Assembly: GCF_000369525.1 (NCBI RefSeq)
Contig: NZ_KB850072.1
Location: 2,002,625-2,066,624, forward strand
Length of the DNA stretch: 64,000 nt
Direction of reading: 5' to 3'
Source: Acinetobacter higginsii
GTDB taxonomy: Bacteria; Pseudomonadota; Gammaproteobacteria; Pseudomonadales; Moraxellaceae
Shown: piece after piece, positions 17,468 through 27,819 of the stretch
Layout: the number at the start of each line of letters is the position of its first letter
Position numbering within the stretch: the stretch's first letter is position 1
The notes under the pieces: model-generated
The model's database searches: none
Told to the model about the DNA's origin: nothing
Seen by the model: the letters and a program-made list of their open reading frames with translations, nothing else
Position numbers and translations under genes: made by a program

Positions 17468-19915
17468 CTACTTATTTTTAAAGCGGCGATAGGCCAATAG
17501 CCCCAATAAACCAAATACTGCATAGAAACTCATGCTCCCCCCGCCACTGCTCGCAGAACGAGTATCATCAGTCGTGGTAGCTGTACTAATGGTTCGCACA
17601 GTCGCTGAATTTGATGATATACCATCAGCATCATAAACTTGATAGTTAAATGAGAAGTTAAATGGGTTAAATGCATTGACTTCCTGAACGTAAATATTCC
17701 CACCGTAGCAAGTCTCTTTTTCATCTGGCGCAGGGCAAGCACCTTTACGATCAGCGGTAATACTTAAATCTTTGGTCGGAACATTCGTCAAACGAATTGG
17801 TAACTCAACCCCTTCTTCATTTTTCCAAAACTGAGATTTATTTGGATTCTTTTCTGGTCCAGCACCACCTTCACCCATATCACCATTGTCATTGGCAAAG
17901 TTTAATAAATTCAGGCTGAGTTTTTGCTTTTCTTTATATTTAAAAGTCAAGGATGTATCTGCTGCAACTGGTGCAATATTTGCAAAAGCTGCTTTCAATA
18001 AACCCGATGACGTAACATTAGAATTCACTTTAGAAGTAATTGTGTATTTACAGAAGTTTTTATCACCCGCCTGTGTAATCTCATCATCTTTGCGATAAAT
18101 AAGGATCTGTTGCAGATCTGAATTCCAATTACATACTAGACCTTCATCTTGTTGAATATTCTCCACTGAATCACTAATTTGTCCAGTTCCCAAAGCCTCC
18201 ACCTTAATAATATAATCATCTTGATTAAAGAACTTTAATATATGAGATCCATCAGCTTGCTCTATTTCTTCTGGTAATGGTAATTTATAGTTGCTTAGAT
18301 CAACATAAATAGCACGATACTTTAAATTTCCTTTAGTCCCATCCAACAACCTCTTATATTGGGCTAAACGAGATTGATAGTAAGTTAAAAAATCAGGATC
18401 ATTAGGATTTTTTACTAGATCATTAAAGAAATCATATTGTGCTTGATAACCTGAAATCAATTTACTAAGAGAAGTGTTAGTCAAATCTTCTATGTCACCC
18501 GCTGTAAATTTCATTAACTCTATAGAGCCAATATCACAGCTATTGCGCGCATCAGGATCGTAATAGAGCGTTCCATCTGTAATTCTAGCCAAACCACGCT
18601 GATCTGTAGAAGTACACCCTGTTTTGTCTATATCTACTAAATCTGTCTTTGTGCGATTATCTTTAGGATAATATATTGGTAAAAAAACTGTATATGCTGA
18701 TGGGGCCTGAAGCGGACCTAATAAAGTACTAAAAGAAACCCCTCCCACATCAATATTAGTAGTATTTTCCTTTAATGACTCCTCAGGTAAATCACATTTA
18801 TTACTACCTGTTCGCGAAATAGCATTATTTTGGATAGTTAACTTAACCTTTTCCTGCTTTTCTGCATCACCTAACAAATAACGACAAGCATAAGAATTAT
18901 TATCACCATTATATGCAAGAATATTAAAATTTAATCTTTTAGTGCCTATTTTATCATACAAAAAAGTGGTAAATGATTGATTTTCAACAATTGTATTGCT
19001 AGTTAATATCAGACTACTTAAATTACTTAAAATACTTGAATCAATATTAGACTCAGTACCCGCTCTAGTATCACCAGAAAACTTAATTAAATTACCGATA
19101 GCCATATTGGCACTATTCTTAGCAATGGTATTTGCACTCATAGTAACATCAGGCTCTCCACAGAACTCCAGCATACTTCTTGAGCCATCAGAACCGTTAC
19201 CAATAAGACTGTTCGCTGTAATATTTATCTCGCGTTTAGAATAACCTAAATCATTCTTACAACTCATTGATAGTACACTACCAATTTCTGCTTGGTTTCC
19301 TTGAATCAAACTATTGGTTAATGTCAATGATGCGGAAGGTCCAGCCAAGAAAATTGCGCCACCTTCTTTTGCTTTTGAGCCTAATATCTGTGCATTCTGT
19401 AATAATAAATTCGCCCCAGCATAAATTGCTCCACCGCGTTCTGCAGTGTTTCCGCCAGACAAAATCAAACTATTCAAAGATAAGTTCTTTGCTCCCAAAG
19501 TCGTATTAAAAATACGAGAGTTTTCCGCTTTAATTGTCGTTTTTAATGCTGTCTGTGCAGGATATTGATTCACAATATCATTTGTTAAAACATTCTTTTC
19601 CTGCCAATTTACTGGATTTGCTCCTAAAATAGAGACATTCACATTAGGTGTTAACTCTCTTTTCAGATTATAAACACCTGCCTCCAATTGAATAACTTTT
19701 TGTGTTGTTGATAGAGTATCTGTAACAATACATCCACCATAAGATTTACGGGTTTCTGCAGTTACTAAAGCTTCTCGTAGCGAACAAGCATTCATATTTT
19801 CATTATCTTCATCAGCAAACGTTGTAACCTTAATCGGTGTACTGCTCGTTGCAGCAAGTAATGGCATTGTCGCCATGACCATTGTTGCCAATAATGTTTT
19901 TTTATAATTTTTCAT
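17468..19915 (-). CDS. CSLREA-domain surface protein with GlyGly-CTERM tail (rhombotarget-like), 815 aa
   Basis: Signal peptide (about 1-22), then the CSLREA motif at residues 44-49, then a region rich in short Asn/Gly strands typical of a right-handed beta-helix (about 60-480). The last 30 residues form a GlyGly-CTERM sorting tail: a Ser/Gly run (SASSGGGS), one helix and a basic end (YRRFKNK). Such tails are cut by rhombosortase and the protein is exposed at the surface or released; in Acinetobacter the CSLREA protein with this tail is known as rhombotarget A. Cysteines recur in pairs. It starts 14 bases after the stop of the 625-residue relative, with GGGATGATGAG before the ATG. No rhombosortase gene is in the window. 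Confidence 0.85.
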   Translation of the reverse strand: MKNYKKTLLATMVMATMPLLAATSSTPIKVTTFADEDNENMNACSLREALVTAETRKSYGGCIVTDTLSTTQKVIQLEAGVYNLKRELTPNVNVSILGANPVNWQEKNVLTNDIVNQYPAQTALKTTIKAENSRIFNTTLGAKNLSLNSLILSGGNTAERGGAIYAGANLLLQNAQILGSKAKEGGAIFLAGPSASLTLTNSLIQGNQAEIGSVLSMSCKNDLGYSKREINITANSLIGNGSDGSRSMLEFCGEPDVTMSANTIAKNSANMAIGNLIKFSGDTRAGTESNIDSSILSNLSSLILTSNTIVENQSFTTFLYDKIGTKRLNFNILAYNGDNNSYACRYLLGDAEKQEKVKLTIQNNAISRTGSNKCDLPEESLKENTTNIDVGGVSFSTLLGPLQAPSAYTVFLPIYYPKDNRTKTDLVDIDKTGCTSTDQRGLARITDGTLYYDPDARNSCDIGSIELMKFTAGDIEDLTNTSLSKLISGYQAQYDFFNDLVKNPNDPDFLTYYQSRLAQYKRLLDGTKGNLKYRAIYVDLSNYKLPLPEEIEQADGSHILKFFNQDDYIIKVEALGTGQISDSVENIQQDEGLVCNWNSDLQQILIYRKDDEITQAGDKNFCKYTITSKVNSNVTSSGLLKAAFANIAPVAADTSLTFKYKEKQKLSLNLLNFANDNGDMGEGGAGPEKNPNKSQFWKNEEGVELPIRLTNVPTKDLSITADRKGACPAPDEKETCYGGNIYVQEVNAFNPFNFSFNYQVYDADGISSNSATVRTISTATTTDDTRSASSGGGSMSFYAVFGLLGLLAYRRFKNK

Positions 19916-19929
19916 CTCATCATCCCTGA

Positions 19930-21807
19930 TTATGATTTAAAACGACGCAATCTAATTAAACCCAATAATACAAAAATTGATCCTACACCAAAGGCTCCAC
20001 CACTTACATTAACTGTTTTGCTTTGGAAGTTGTTTGGTGGATCTTGTACAACGGTAGCAGGAATATCAATATAATAATTAGATTCATCGTTGAAGCGAGT
20101 TGTTGTCGTCATTATTCGAAGATTAAATTTGTCAGCACCATGCCAATCGCTATCTGGTACGTAAGTTACATTGCCGTCCTGATCAATGGTTAACTTACCT
20201 TTTGATGGTGTCTGAGTTTGGACTACTTCCAAACAACCTGACTGCCATGGTTGCCCTTTTGAATTTGTTTCTCTTTTAAAAATAAGTTTACAAGATTCAG
20301 GATCTAACAACTCCCCATCCTGTAAATTATTAGCAATACTAAACTTTGCAACTTGTCCGTATAGAATATCCTGACCTACAATTTGAATATCACTGCGATC
20401 TACCATGAGCTCCAATGCCCCTAAATCACACAACTCATCATAGCCACTCCGGCTCTTTCCTCGTTGATCAGCAGACTCACAACTTGCTGAACTAAACGTT
20501 GAGCCATCACTATAAATTCGCCCTTTGTTTACAATCAAAGAATCAGATAGTTTATTATAGGACATCAATAAACGGGGTTTAAAAAAGCCTAACATTTGAT
20601 CTTTTGGTGTATAGTAAGGACACAATAAGCCTTCTACAGATGGAATATCACAGGTCTGCTTCTCATCTACATCACCAGCTATTAATTTATTATTTCCTAA
20701 CATGAAGTTAGGTAGTGAATCTTTCGCATTCCGATCACATTCAGTTTCTGTTAAATTACTTTGTACGACAGTTTCATCATTTGTAGCAGCACTACAATTA
20801 TTTTTCCCATTCGCAACAATAATACTATTTGAAATATAAGAACTTGCCGCCTCAGTTGTTGTTGTCTCACCATTACTAGTCGTTGTTGACTTCCATTTAG
20901 GAGATTGTAAATATAATCCAGCAGCATTTTTGATCATCGTTACATTATTAAAAAACATCCCTTCGCGAATATTTGCTACATAGCCACCTTTATTATGAAA
21001 AATTGTACTATTCTTAATCCCAGCAATACCACTTTTCAAGATATTTGAACCAATTGTTGGATCTTGGAAGCCAGTTTGAACATAAAACAATGCACCAGTT
21101 TCACCAGCCATGCCTTCATTATCACGAATAACAGATTGTGTAATGTTGTATAATGGCATCTCAGTATAAATAACAGCTCCTTGGTCAGCTTTATTATTTT
21201 GCAAAATACTATTATTAATCGTCACCGCACTCGCTGTTTGCTGATTATTAGAAATTAAACCAGCATTATAAATTGCCCCACCTTTACTCGCCAATCCACC
21301 CGCTAAACGAGAATATTGTATTGTTAAAGCTTCGCGATTTAAAATTAGCCCACCATCATTTATTTTAGCTGAAGCGCCTTGCAAATTTAACTCTACTAAG
21401 CTTACAGAAATTAAAGCATTCTCAACACTACCATCATCAATTACCAAAAGACGATCTGAGCCAAGCATTTTAATCGTAGCGTTATTTAAGCCTTTTTTAG
21501 TGTCATTAAATTCATCACTATTTGCACTTCGAATTGTGGTTGCTGCTTTGATATTTAACGCTGAATTAAGATTATAAGTCTGATCACGTTGTAAAATGAT
21601 ATTACTGGTTGCATCTTTATTACCACACCCGTGGTAACCATTTTCAAATTCTTTTTGACTTCTTTTATTTAAAAACTCGACGGCTTCTCGTAATGAACAA
21701 ACGCCATCATCCTTATCTTCATCAACTAATGTTGTGACTTGAATATCGGCAGAATATGCATGTCCAGTAATCGCAAATAAAGCGCAGGCAAGCGTCCGTT
21801 TGAGCAT
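19930..21807 (-). CDS. CSLREA-domain surface protein with GlyGly-CTERM tail (rhombotarget-like), 625 aa
   Basis: First gene of the pair on the minus strand. Signal peptide about 1-19 (cleavage after AYS), CSLREA at residues 37-42, beta-helix-like strands (about 90-430), and a segment at about 465-595 resembling an Ig or cadherin-like fold (GADKFNLRI). The tail has VSGGAFGVGS, one helix and a basic end (RLRRFKS), a GlyGly-CTERM signal. AAGGAG lies just before the ATG at 21807. Both proteins share layout but differ in length and most of the sequence, so they are old paralogues. Either could be the genus rhombotarget A. Confidence 0.85.
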   Translation of the reverse strand: MLKRTLACALFAITGHAYSADIQVTTLVDEDKDDGVCSLREAVEFLNKRSQKEFENGYHGCGNKDATSNIILQRDQTYNLNSALNIKAATTIRSANSDEFNDTKKGLNNATIKMLGSDRLLVIDDGSVENALISVSLVELNLQGASAKINDGGLILNREALTIQYSRLAGGLASKGGAIYNAGLISNNQQTASAVTINNSILQNNKADQGAVIYTEMPLYNITQSVIRDNEGMAGETGALFYVQTGFQDPTIGSNILKSGIAGIKNSTIFHNKGGYVANIREGMFFNNVTMIKNAAGLYLQSPKWKSTTTSNGETTTTEAASSYISNSIIVANGKNNCSAATNDETVVQSNLTETECDRNAKDSLPNFMLGNNKLIAGDVDEKQTCDIPSVEGLLCPYYTPKDQMLGFFKPRLLMSYNKLSDSLIVNKGRIYSDGSTFSSASCESADQRGKSRSGYDELCDLGALELMVDRSDIQIVGQDILYGQVAKFSIANNLQDGELLDPESCKLIFKRETNSKGQPWQSGCLEVVQTQTPSKGKLTIDQDGNVTYVPDSDWHGADKFNLRIMTTTTRFNDESNYYIDIPATVVQDPPNNFQSKTVNVSGGAFGVGSIFVLLGLIRLRRFKS

Positions 21808-21921
21808 ACCAATCTCCTTCTATTTTTTCATTTTTCTTCGTATTACAAACTTAGTGTTTGCAACCACATTCCTTTGTGCGTACTTTGTCATAGCTCTCGA
21901 AATTACTCAAGAAATTTTATG

Positions 21922-22620
21922 CTATTGGCGATATTCATCAATCAAAGCATAAATCTGCTTAAGTGTTGTATTTGAAAGCTTAGTTTTTTCGCCCTTTAGC
22001 ATTTTTTCCAGCTGAGCCAGTGTTTGTAATAAAATTGATGCCTGATGCGGACCATTGCTTAACAAGTAATCTACGATCTGTTGATCAAAATGAATACCTC
22101 GTCGGGTCATAACCGATTGTAGTAAAGCATGCCGATCAATATAGGAACTGCCATTCGGCACTTTTACACTGACAGCCTGAGTCAACCTTGACTGTAAATC
22201 TGGTAATTCAAGCTTTAGCTCAATTGGCGCAACACGAGAAGAAAAAACCAACTGCCCTTCATGATTATTCATTAAATGAAAAACGGCTTTCTGCCAATGC
22301 GGAACGCCACTAATCGAATCAATATCATCTAATGCAACTAAGTCATAAAATTCTAAAGACGTGATTGCTTCAATCGGTGCATCTAATAATTCTAATAATG
22401 AAACTTTTATTGCAGGTCGACCTAACTCTAAATATGAATCACAGATCGCAGAAAGCAAATGGCTCTTACCTGTTCCAGCACCGCCATAAACATAAAAGCG
22501 GTTCACCAACCCAGCATGTAGCTGTCGAACCGCATCAACCACAGGTCCCCAACCCGGCCCCGAAAAATCACTGATTCGAGCATCGAGTTGAGGTTCTATA
22601 TCCAGTTGTAGTTGACGCAT
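21922..22620 (-). CDS. hda: DnaA regulatory inactivator Hda
   Basis: AAA+ protein that, bound to the DNA-loaded sliding clamp, triggers ATP hydrolysis by DnaA and prevents re-initiation. 232 residues, normal. The N-terminus QLQLDI matches the clamp-binding motif of Hda. Walker A GGAGTGKS is at 46-53, Walker B LVALDDID near 94-101, and a DnaA-like domain follows. It begins 20 bases after the stop of the upstream AI-2E family transporter gene, an arrangement also seen in related bacteria. Confidence 0.9.
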   Translation of the reverse strand: MRQLQLDIEPQLDARISDFSGPGWGPVVDAVRQLHAGLVNRFYVYGGAGTGKSHLLSAICDSYLELGRPAIKVSLLELLDAPIEAITSLEFYDLVALDDIDSISGVPHWQKAVFHLMNNHEGQLVFSSRVAPIELKLELPDLQSRLTQAVSVKVPNGSSYIDRHALLQSVMTRRGIHFDQQIVDYLLSNGPHQASILLQTLAQLEKMLKGEKTKLSNTTLKQIYALIDEYRQ

Positions 22621-22640
22621 ATACTTAATTTGTTCCTCAA

Positions 22641-23834
22641 TTACTTTAAGTCATTCGAGTTTGAAGTCTCTGTATCTTGAGAGTTTTTAATTTGAATATC
22701 AAGCTCTACATCACCTGATTCAATATTTATATGTTGAGTTTCGCCTTCTACCAACACAACTTCTGTTGGTAATCCATATAAGCGGCTTTTTTCATAATTA
22801 TCACGGGCATGTTTTAACAGCACAACGATGACAGCAGCCACAGGTAAGGCAATTAACATTCCAAGAAAACCACCCAGTTGTGCACCAGCCAATACAGCAA
22901 AAACAACGGCTACAGGAGATAAACCAATTTTATCTCCCAACAAGAATGGCTGAAGAATATAGCCTTCGACCATCTGTCCAATCATAAACACAACACCAAC
23001 TAGAAGTAACTGCGTCCAGTCCAAACCAAACTGAAACAGTGTTGCGATTACGGCAGCAATAATCCCGACACCAAAGCCTAAATAAGGAATAATGCTTGCT
23101 AAACCAGCAATCATTCCAATAATCAAGCCAACCTCAAGACCAATCAGTTGTAGCCCAACAGCATAAACAATGCCTAACAGAAGCATGACAAGGAATTGGC
23201 CTTTGACAAAAGCACCTAATACACTATGACATTCACGAACGATGGTTAACGTGGAAGCTTCATAAGGACGTGGAATTAAACGTCTAAAGCTTTGCAGCAT
23301 TCTTTCCCAATCAAGCAAAAAGTAGAATGAGATAATGGGAATTAAAATCACCACACCACCCAACTGAATAAAGTTCAATCCAGATTGGGCAACTCTTAAT
23401 GCCATGGTTTGAATACTGTCAGCACTGTAGTTGGTCTGGATATAATCCATAAAAGCTTTAGTAATCTGCTCAGTATCAATTTCCATCGGCACCACATTAA
23501 AAGTATGTGATACCCAAGGTAAGAAGGTCGCATTAATCCAATGAATTCCCGCAGGAATACTATCCCGCGCATACATCAATTGCTTCCAAATCAATGGTAC
23601 TAGGAACCATAAAACCATGGTCAAAGTCACACCAATACCAATAAATACGATGCTGATTGCGAGCCAACGGGGCAATTTAATTTTGACAAGAACATCCACA
23701 AGCGGGCTAAACAAGTAGGCAATGAAAAAAGCACCTACAAAAGGAATCACAATGGGCTTTAATAGATAGAGCACCCAAAGGAGTAATGCGAGCCCAACGA
23801 GGATAAAGATACGACGTAGTACCTGATCTTGCAT
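22641..23834 (-). CDS. AI-2E family transporter (PerM-like membrane protein)
   Basis: 397-residue inner-membrane protein with about eight hydrophobic helices: two at the N-terminus (about 8-40), one near 60-80, and a cluster from about 145 to 350. The family signature regions FYFLLDWERM and GVVFMIGQMVEGYILQPFLLGDKIGLSP are visible. The C-terminal 45 residues are acidic and soluble. The family includes TqsA and PerM; the substrate is unknown and the autoinducer-2 label is inherited. Divergent from purM. Confidence 0.85.
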   Translation of the reverse strand: MQDQVLRRIFILVGLALLLWVLYLLKPIVIPFVGAFFIAYLFSPLVDVLVKIKLPRWLAISIVFIGIGVTLTMVLWFLVPLIWKQLMYARDSIPAGIHWINATFLPWVSHTFNVVPMEIDTEQITKAFMDYIQTNYSADSIQTMALRVAQSGLNFIQLGGVVILIPIISFYFLLDWERMLQSFRRLIPRPYEASTLTIVRECHSVLGAFVKGQFLVMLLLGIVYAVGLQLIGLEVGLIIGMIAGLASIIPYLGFGVGIIAAVIATLFQFGLDWTQLLLVGVVFMIGQMVEGYILQPFLLGDKIGLSPVAVVFAVLAGAQLGGFLGMLIALPVAAVIVVLLKHARDNYEKSRLYGLPTEVVLVEGETQHINIESGDVELDIQIKNSQDTETSNSNDLK

Positions 23835-23937
23835 AAAATCTAGCCTTTTTTCGTGTAATCGTTATAAATGGAAAAAAATTTTAATTAAAGATAGCATTTT
23901 CGAGCATAAATAACATAAGAGTTTCGTATATTCAGGT

Positions 23938-23943
23938 TATAAT
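23938..23943 (+). promoter_or_regulatory. Candidate -10 element of the purMN promoter
   Basis: An exact TATAAT lies 25 bases before the purM start. No good -35 hexamer is seen at 16 to 18 bases upstream, so the call rests on the -10 and its position; the transcript leader would be very short. Confidence 0.4.
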
Positions 23944-23968
23944 CTGCCGCCACTGCGGAGACTTCACT

Positions 23969-25039
23969 ATGAGCAACTCAACTTCTACCCCAAATACTGG
24001 TTTAAGCTATAAAGATGCTGGCGTCGACATTGAAGCGGGAGACGCATTGGTCGATCGTATCAAATCTGTCGCTAAACGCACCACTCGTCCTGAAGTAATG
24101 GGCGGTCTTGGTGGTTTCGGTGCCCTATGCAAAATTCCAAAAGGTTATGAAGAACCTGTTTTAGTATCAGGAACAGATGGTGTAGGGACTAAATTACGTT
24201 TAGCACTAAACCTCAACCGTCATGACACGATTGGTCAAGATCTCGTTGCAATGTGTGTAAACGACTTACTTGTTTGTGGTGCTGAGCCATTATTCTTCCT
24301 CGACTACTATGCGACTGGTCATTTAAATGTTGATGTTGCAGCAGATGTCGTAACAGGTATTGGTAAAGGTTGCGAACTTGCTGGTTGTGCATTGGTCGGT
24401 GGTGAAACTGCTGAAATGCCAGGTATGTATGAAGGTGAAGATTACGATCTTGCTGGTTTTGCTGTTGGTGTGGTTGAGCACAGCAAAATTATCGATGGAA
24501 CTAAAGTGAAATCTGGTGACGTACTTCTTGGTGTAGCATCTAGTGGTGCACACTCAAATGGTTACTCATTATTGCGTAAAATTTTAGATGTTAAGAATGT
24601 AGACTTAACTCAAATCGTCGATGGTCGTCCACTTGCCGACGTAGCAATGGAACCAACACGCATCTATGTAAAACCAGTACTTGAACTTTGCAAACAAGTT
24701 GATGTTCATGCAATGGCACATATCACTGGCGGTGGCTTACCGGGTAACTTACCACGTGTACTTCCAAATGGTGCTCAAGCTGTCATTGATGAATCAAGCT
24801 GGGAATGGTCTGAATTATTCCAGTTGTTACAACGTGAAGGCAACGTAGAACGCTTTGAAATGTACCGCACATTTAACTGTGGCGTAGGTATGGTGATTGC
24901 AGTTGATGCAAGCGAGGCGGACAAAGCCATTGATCTCTTAAATGCTCAAGGCGAAAAAGCATGGAAAATTGGTTATATCCAAGAAAATGCTGAATCAGTT
25001 GAAGGCGCAGACGAAAAAATTCGCGTGATCTTTGCATAA
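23969..25039 (+). CDS. purM: Phosphoribosylformylglycinamidine cyclo-ligase
   Basis: Fifth step of purine synthesis, closing FGAM to aminoimidazole ribonucleotide with ATP. 356 residues. The N-terminal [16 protein letters not shown] block, [11 protein letters not shown] (about 66-76), [15 protein letters not shown] (about 96-110), [12 protein letters not shown] (about 142-153) and [10 protein letters not shown] (about 251-260) are all present. The stop shares one base with the purN start. Confidence 0.97.
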   Translation: MSNSTSTPNTGLSYKDAGVDIEAGDALVDRIKSVAKRTTRPEVMGGLGGFGALCKIPKGYEEPVLVSGTDGVGTKLRLALNLNRHDTIGQDLVAMCVNDLLVCGAEPLFFLDYYATGHLNVDVAADVVTGIGKGCELAGCALVGGETAEMPGMYEGEDYDLAGFAVGVVEHSKIIDGTKVKSGDVLLGVASSGAHSNGYSLLRKILDVKNVDLTQIVDGRPLADVAMEPTRIYVKPVLELCKQVDVHAMAHITGGGLPGNLPRVLPNGAQAVIDESSWEWSELFQLLQREGNVERFEMYRTFNCGVGMVIAVDASEADKAIDLLNAQGEKAWKIGYIQENAESVEGADEKIRVIFA

Positions 25040-25665
25040 TGAGAATTGCTGTCCTTGTCTCTGGCAACGGTAGCAACTTACAGGCCCTGATCGATGCAAA
25101 TCTTTCAGGGCAAATCATTGGTGTCTTATCCAACAAAGCTGATGCTTATGCATTACAACGTGCCAAAGATGCCAATATTGCGACCGCTGTTATTTCACAT
25201 AAAGATTATCCAAATCGCGAAAGCTTCGATGACGCCATGCATCAGCAATTGTTGGCATGGCAAGTTGACCTCGTGATCCTTGCTGGTTTTATGCGGATTT
25301 TAACACCAAGTTTTGTTAGCAAATGGCAAGGCAAAATGTTAAATATCCATCCTTCTCTGCTGCCTTTCTACAAAGGTGTGAATACACATCAACGTGTATT
25401 AAATACAGGTGATCGTTTGCATGGTTGTACCGTCCATTTTGTCACAGCCGAACTAGATGCTGGACAAAGTATTGCGCAATCGGCAATTCAAGTTGGTTTG
25501 CAGGATTCGGTAACAAGCTTGGCGCAACGTGTGCATGAACTTGAGCATTTTATCTATCCTCAAGTTGCACAATGGTTCTGTACAGGTCAACTGACCTGGC
25601 AAAATGGTCAAGCCTATTTCAATCAGAAACCTTTAGAACGGCCAATTCAGTTTGCACAATTCTAA
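25039..25665 (+). CDS. purN: Phosphoribosylglycinamide formyltransferase
   Basis: Third step of purine synthesis, formylating GAR using 10-formyl-tetrahydrofolate. 208 residues. VLVSGNGSNLQALIDA (about 5-20) forms the phosphate loop. The catalytic Asn-His-Asp set is seen in NIHPSLLPFYKG (about 106-117) and the later ELDAGQ (about 141-146). Overlaps purM by one base, so the two are coupled. A strong terminator follows. Confidence 0.96.
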   Translation: MRIAVLVSGNGSNLQALIDANLSGQIIGVLSNKADAYALQRAKDANIATAVISHKDYPNRESFDDAMHQQLLAWQVDLVILAGFMRILTPSFVSKWQGKMLNIHPSLLPFYKGVNTHQRVLNTGDRLHGCTVHFVTAELDAGQSIAQSAIQVGLQDSVTSLAQRVHELEHFIYPQVAQWFCTGQLTWQNGQAYFNQKPLERPIQFAQF

Positions 25666-25672
25666 AAAAAAC

Positions 25673-25698
25673 AAAAACGCATCCTAGGATGCGTTTTT
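25673..25698. terminator. Bidirectional intrinsic terminator (perfect palindrome)
   Basis: A 26-base perfect palindrome centred on CCTAGG, with A5 at one end and T5 at the other, between purN and the convergent hydrolase gene. Confidence 0.88.
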
Positions 25699-25704
25699 AT
25701 TGAT

Positions 25705-26496
25705 TTAAACCACTAAACTTTTAATTTTCTCTACTGTTTCCATCGGATGCTCTAATGGGAACATATGTCCACCATCGACAACAGAAAAAGGAATACCCAA
25801 TTTCTTTTTCGCCACTTGCGGAAACTTTTCTTTTAAGAAAATACTGTCTTGCCCCACAACCAAATGTACAGGTACAGGAGGTTTTGGCATCGGTAACCAC
25901 CACATGGATGGCGTAGTCCTAAACATTGCCACTTCATCCTCTTTCGCAATAGTCAATGTGACACCACCATTTTGTGGATCATCGGTCAGGGCATAGTCGA
26001 TATAAGCTTGAAAGCAATCTGGATCAAAGTGCTGATAAAAACCTCTCGAACCTAGCAACTCCGCTGCTTGCTCACGCGACTCCCAATGATCACGACGACG
26101 CACAGACAAACCAGCTGGGGTGATTTTATCCACTAATTTAGGTTTAAAGATTTTAGCAAGATGAAAAACAAAAGAGGCCTTACCAATAATGAGTGGTGGA
26201 TCAAGCATGATGACTTGTGAAAACAACTCTGGACGACGATAAGCAGCCATCAGTGTCAAAACTGAACCCAAGGAATGTCCCAAGCCAATCACTTTACGCC
26301 CTTGCGCTTGCTGTACAATGCTATCAATAATCTGATCGACCAAGTGTGTCCAGCCATGGGTAATTGGATAGCGCTTGTCATTTCCTATCTCGGCAACATA
26401 AATAATGTCGTATTGATCTTTTAATTGATCAAACAGCTTTTGATAAACTTTAGATGGAACACCATTAGCATGGGCAAAATGAATCAAAGGTTTCAT
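25705..26496 (-). CDS. Alpha/beta hydrolase
   Basis: 263-residue cytoplasmic hydrolase. The nucleophile elbow GLGHSLGS lies near residues 77-84 and the catalytic His is in DGGHMFPLEHP near the end. The N-terminal FAHANGVPSKVYQKLFDQL resembles a family of esterase-like hydrolases. The ATG at 26496 is chosen over an in-frame GTG at 26517, which would add 7 charged residues; neither has a strong ribosome site. Substrate unknown. Confidence 0.82.
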   Translation of the reverse strand: MKPLIHFAHANGVPSKVYQKLFDQLKDQYDIIYVAEIGNDKRYPITHGWTHLVDQIIDSIVQQAQGRKVIGLGHSLGSVLTLMAAYRRPELFSQVIMLDPPLIIGKASFVFHLAKIFKPKLVDKITPAGLSVRRRDHWESREQAAELLGSRGFYQHFDPDCFQAYIDYALTDDPQNGGVTLTIAKEDEVAMFRTTPSMWWLPMPKPPVPVHLVVGQDSIFLKEKFPQVAKKKLGIPFSVVDGGHMFPLEHPMETVEKIKSLVV

Positions 26497-26586
26497 AAGC
26501 TTGTCTTTTATTTTCACTGATTGGTCAATTATCCTGCTCTACATATGTATTGCAAATTAAAAGGATAACTGTCCAGTTATTTTTAG

Positions 26587-26615
26587 CATAAAAAAGGCTG
26601 TGGTATACACAGCCT
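26587..26615 (-). terminator. Intrinsic terminator after the S49 peptidase gene
   Basis: 8-bp stem (26595-26602 and 26608-26615) with a 5-base loop, followed on the minus strand by a run of T's. It lies 42 bases past the peptidase stop. Confidence 0.85.
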
Positions 26616-26657
26616 CCTTAAAATCAACATAGCGCTTTGATCAAAGCCTATCAACTA

Positions 26658-27680
26658 TTATTGTATTTTCGCGTTTTGCTGAGTTTCTAGCTGTGCCGCA
26701 AGAGAACTACTAATGCCTGCACCAAGCTGTGCCCCCATACGCCCTAGAATTGATTCTAACGGATTACGTTGTACCGTATAATCCACTTTTTGCTCAATCT
26801 TCAGATCACGCATCAATGTCGTCAAACTACCACTACGGTCAGCAACACCTAAAGCAACAGCCTGTTCACCTGTCCAGAACAATCCAGAGAAAATAGCTGG
26901 ATCATTTGACTTCAAACGTTTACCACGCCCTTCTTTCACTGCATTGATAAAGTGAGTATGCACATTATCAAGCACCGACTGCACATGCTGTTTCTGTGCT
27001 GGATCAAGTGGCTTGGTCATACTTAAAATATCTTTATTACTACCCGCAGTCAGAGTACGGTCTTCGATGCCTAACTTCTGCGCCAATCCACTCAAACCAT
27101 AATTCGGCATAATCACACCGATCGAACCCACTAAGCTAGATGGATTGACAATGATTTCATCTGCTGCTGAGGCAATATAATATGCACCTGATGCACCCAT
27201 ATCACCAATCACCGCATAAACTTTTTTATCTGGATGCTGTTTTTTCAAGTAACGGATTTCTTGCCAAATTTCATCAGACTGTACTGGTGAACCACCAGGT
27301 GAATTAATATTCAAAGCAATGGCCTTACTTCCACTCGCCTCAAATGCACGTTTTAATGCTTTGTTGGTATCCTCACTATTCACAGTAGACTGGCCAGCAG
27401 ATGAATCGATGGTTCCCACAATATCAACAACAGCCAAGTGATTGCTGCTGATACTGGTGGTTGCTTTATCTGATGACGAGGTACAGCTCTTGGTCATTGC
27501 CAATAATACAATCAGCAAATATGCAAAACCCAAGCATTTAAAAAAGATGCTCCAACGGCGGCTACGACGTTGTTCTTCCACAGAAGCAAGAACAGCTTTT
27601 TCTAAAATTTGCCATTCTTTGCCTGTCACATTATTACTATTTGTAGATTCATTTTGTGGTTTTGGTGGCCAATCGGACAT
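26658..27680 (-). CDS. sppA: S49 family signal peptide peptidase (short SppA type)
   Basis: Membrane-anchored serine protease that degrades cleaved signal peptides. 340 residues from the ATG at 27680, which has GGA 7 bases upstream; an in-frame TTG at 27695 is less likely. One membrane helix at about 44-62. The catalytic Ser is S164 in GDMGASGAYY and the general base Lys is K216 in AGSNKDIL. The 52-residue gap equals that of the Bacillus SppA Ser/Lys dyad. NINSPGGSP at about 124-132 is the oxyanion strand. It is the single-domain form, not the 67-kDa E. coli form. Confidence 0.92.
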   Translation of the reverse strand: MSDWPPKPQNESTNSNNVTGKEWQILEKAVLASVEEQRRSRRWSIFFKCLGFAYLLIVLLAMTKSCTSSSDKATTSISSNHLAVVDIVGTIDSSAGQSTVNSEDTNKALKRAFEASGSKAIALNINSPGGSPVQSDEIWQEIRYLKKQHPDKKVYAVIGDMGASGAYYIASAADEIIVNPSSLVGSIGVIMPNYGLSGLAQKLGIEDRTLTAGSNKDILSMTKPLDPAQKQHVQSVLDNVHTHFINAVKEGRGKRLKSNDPAIFSGLFWTGEQAVALGVADRSGSLTTLMRDLKIEQKVDYTVQRNPLESILGRMGAQLGAGISSSLAAQLETQQNAKIQ

Positions 27681-27819
27681 AAGATTCCAATCCAATATAT
27701 TTTAAAAAGTGACTTTATTATATACGCGGATTTGAGTAAAACTGTTTAAATAACTTGTCTTAACTTATAATTATTTTTTGCTTTATACTTTCCTTTGTAA
27801 TTTTTCTAATTTTGAATAC

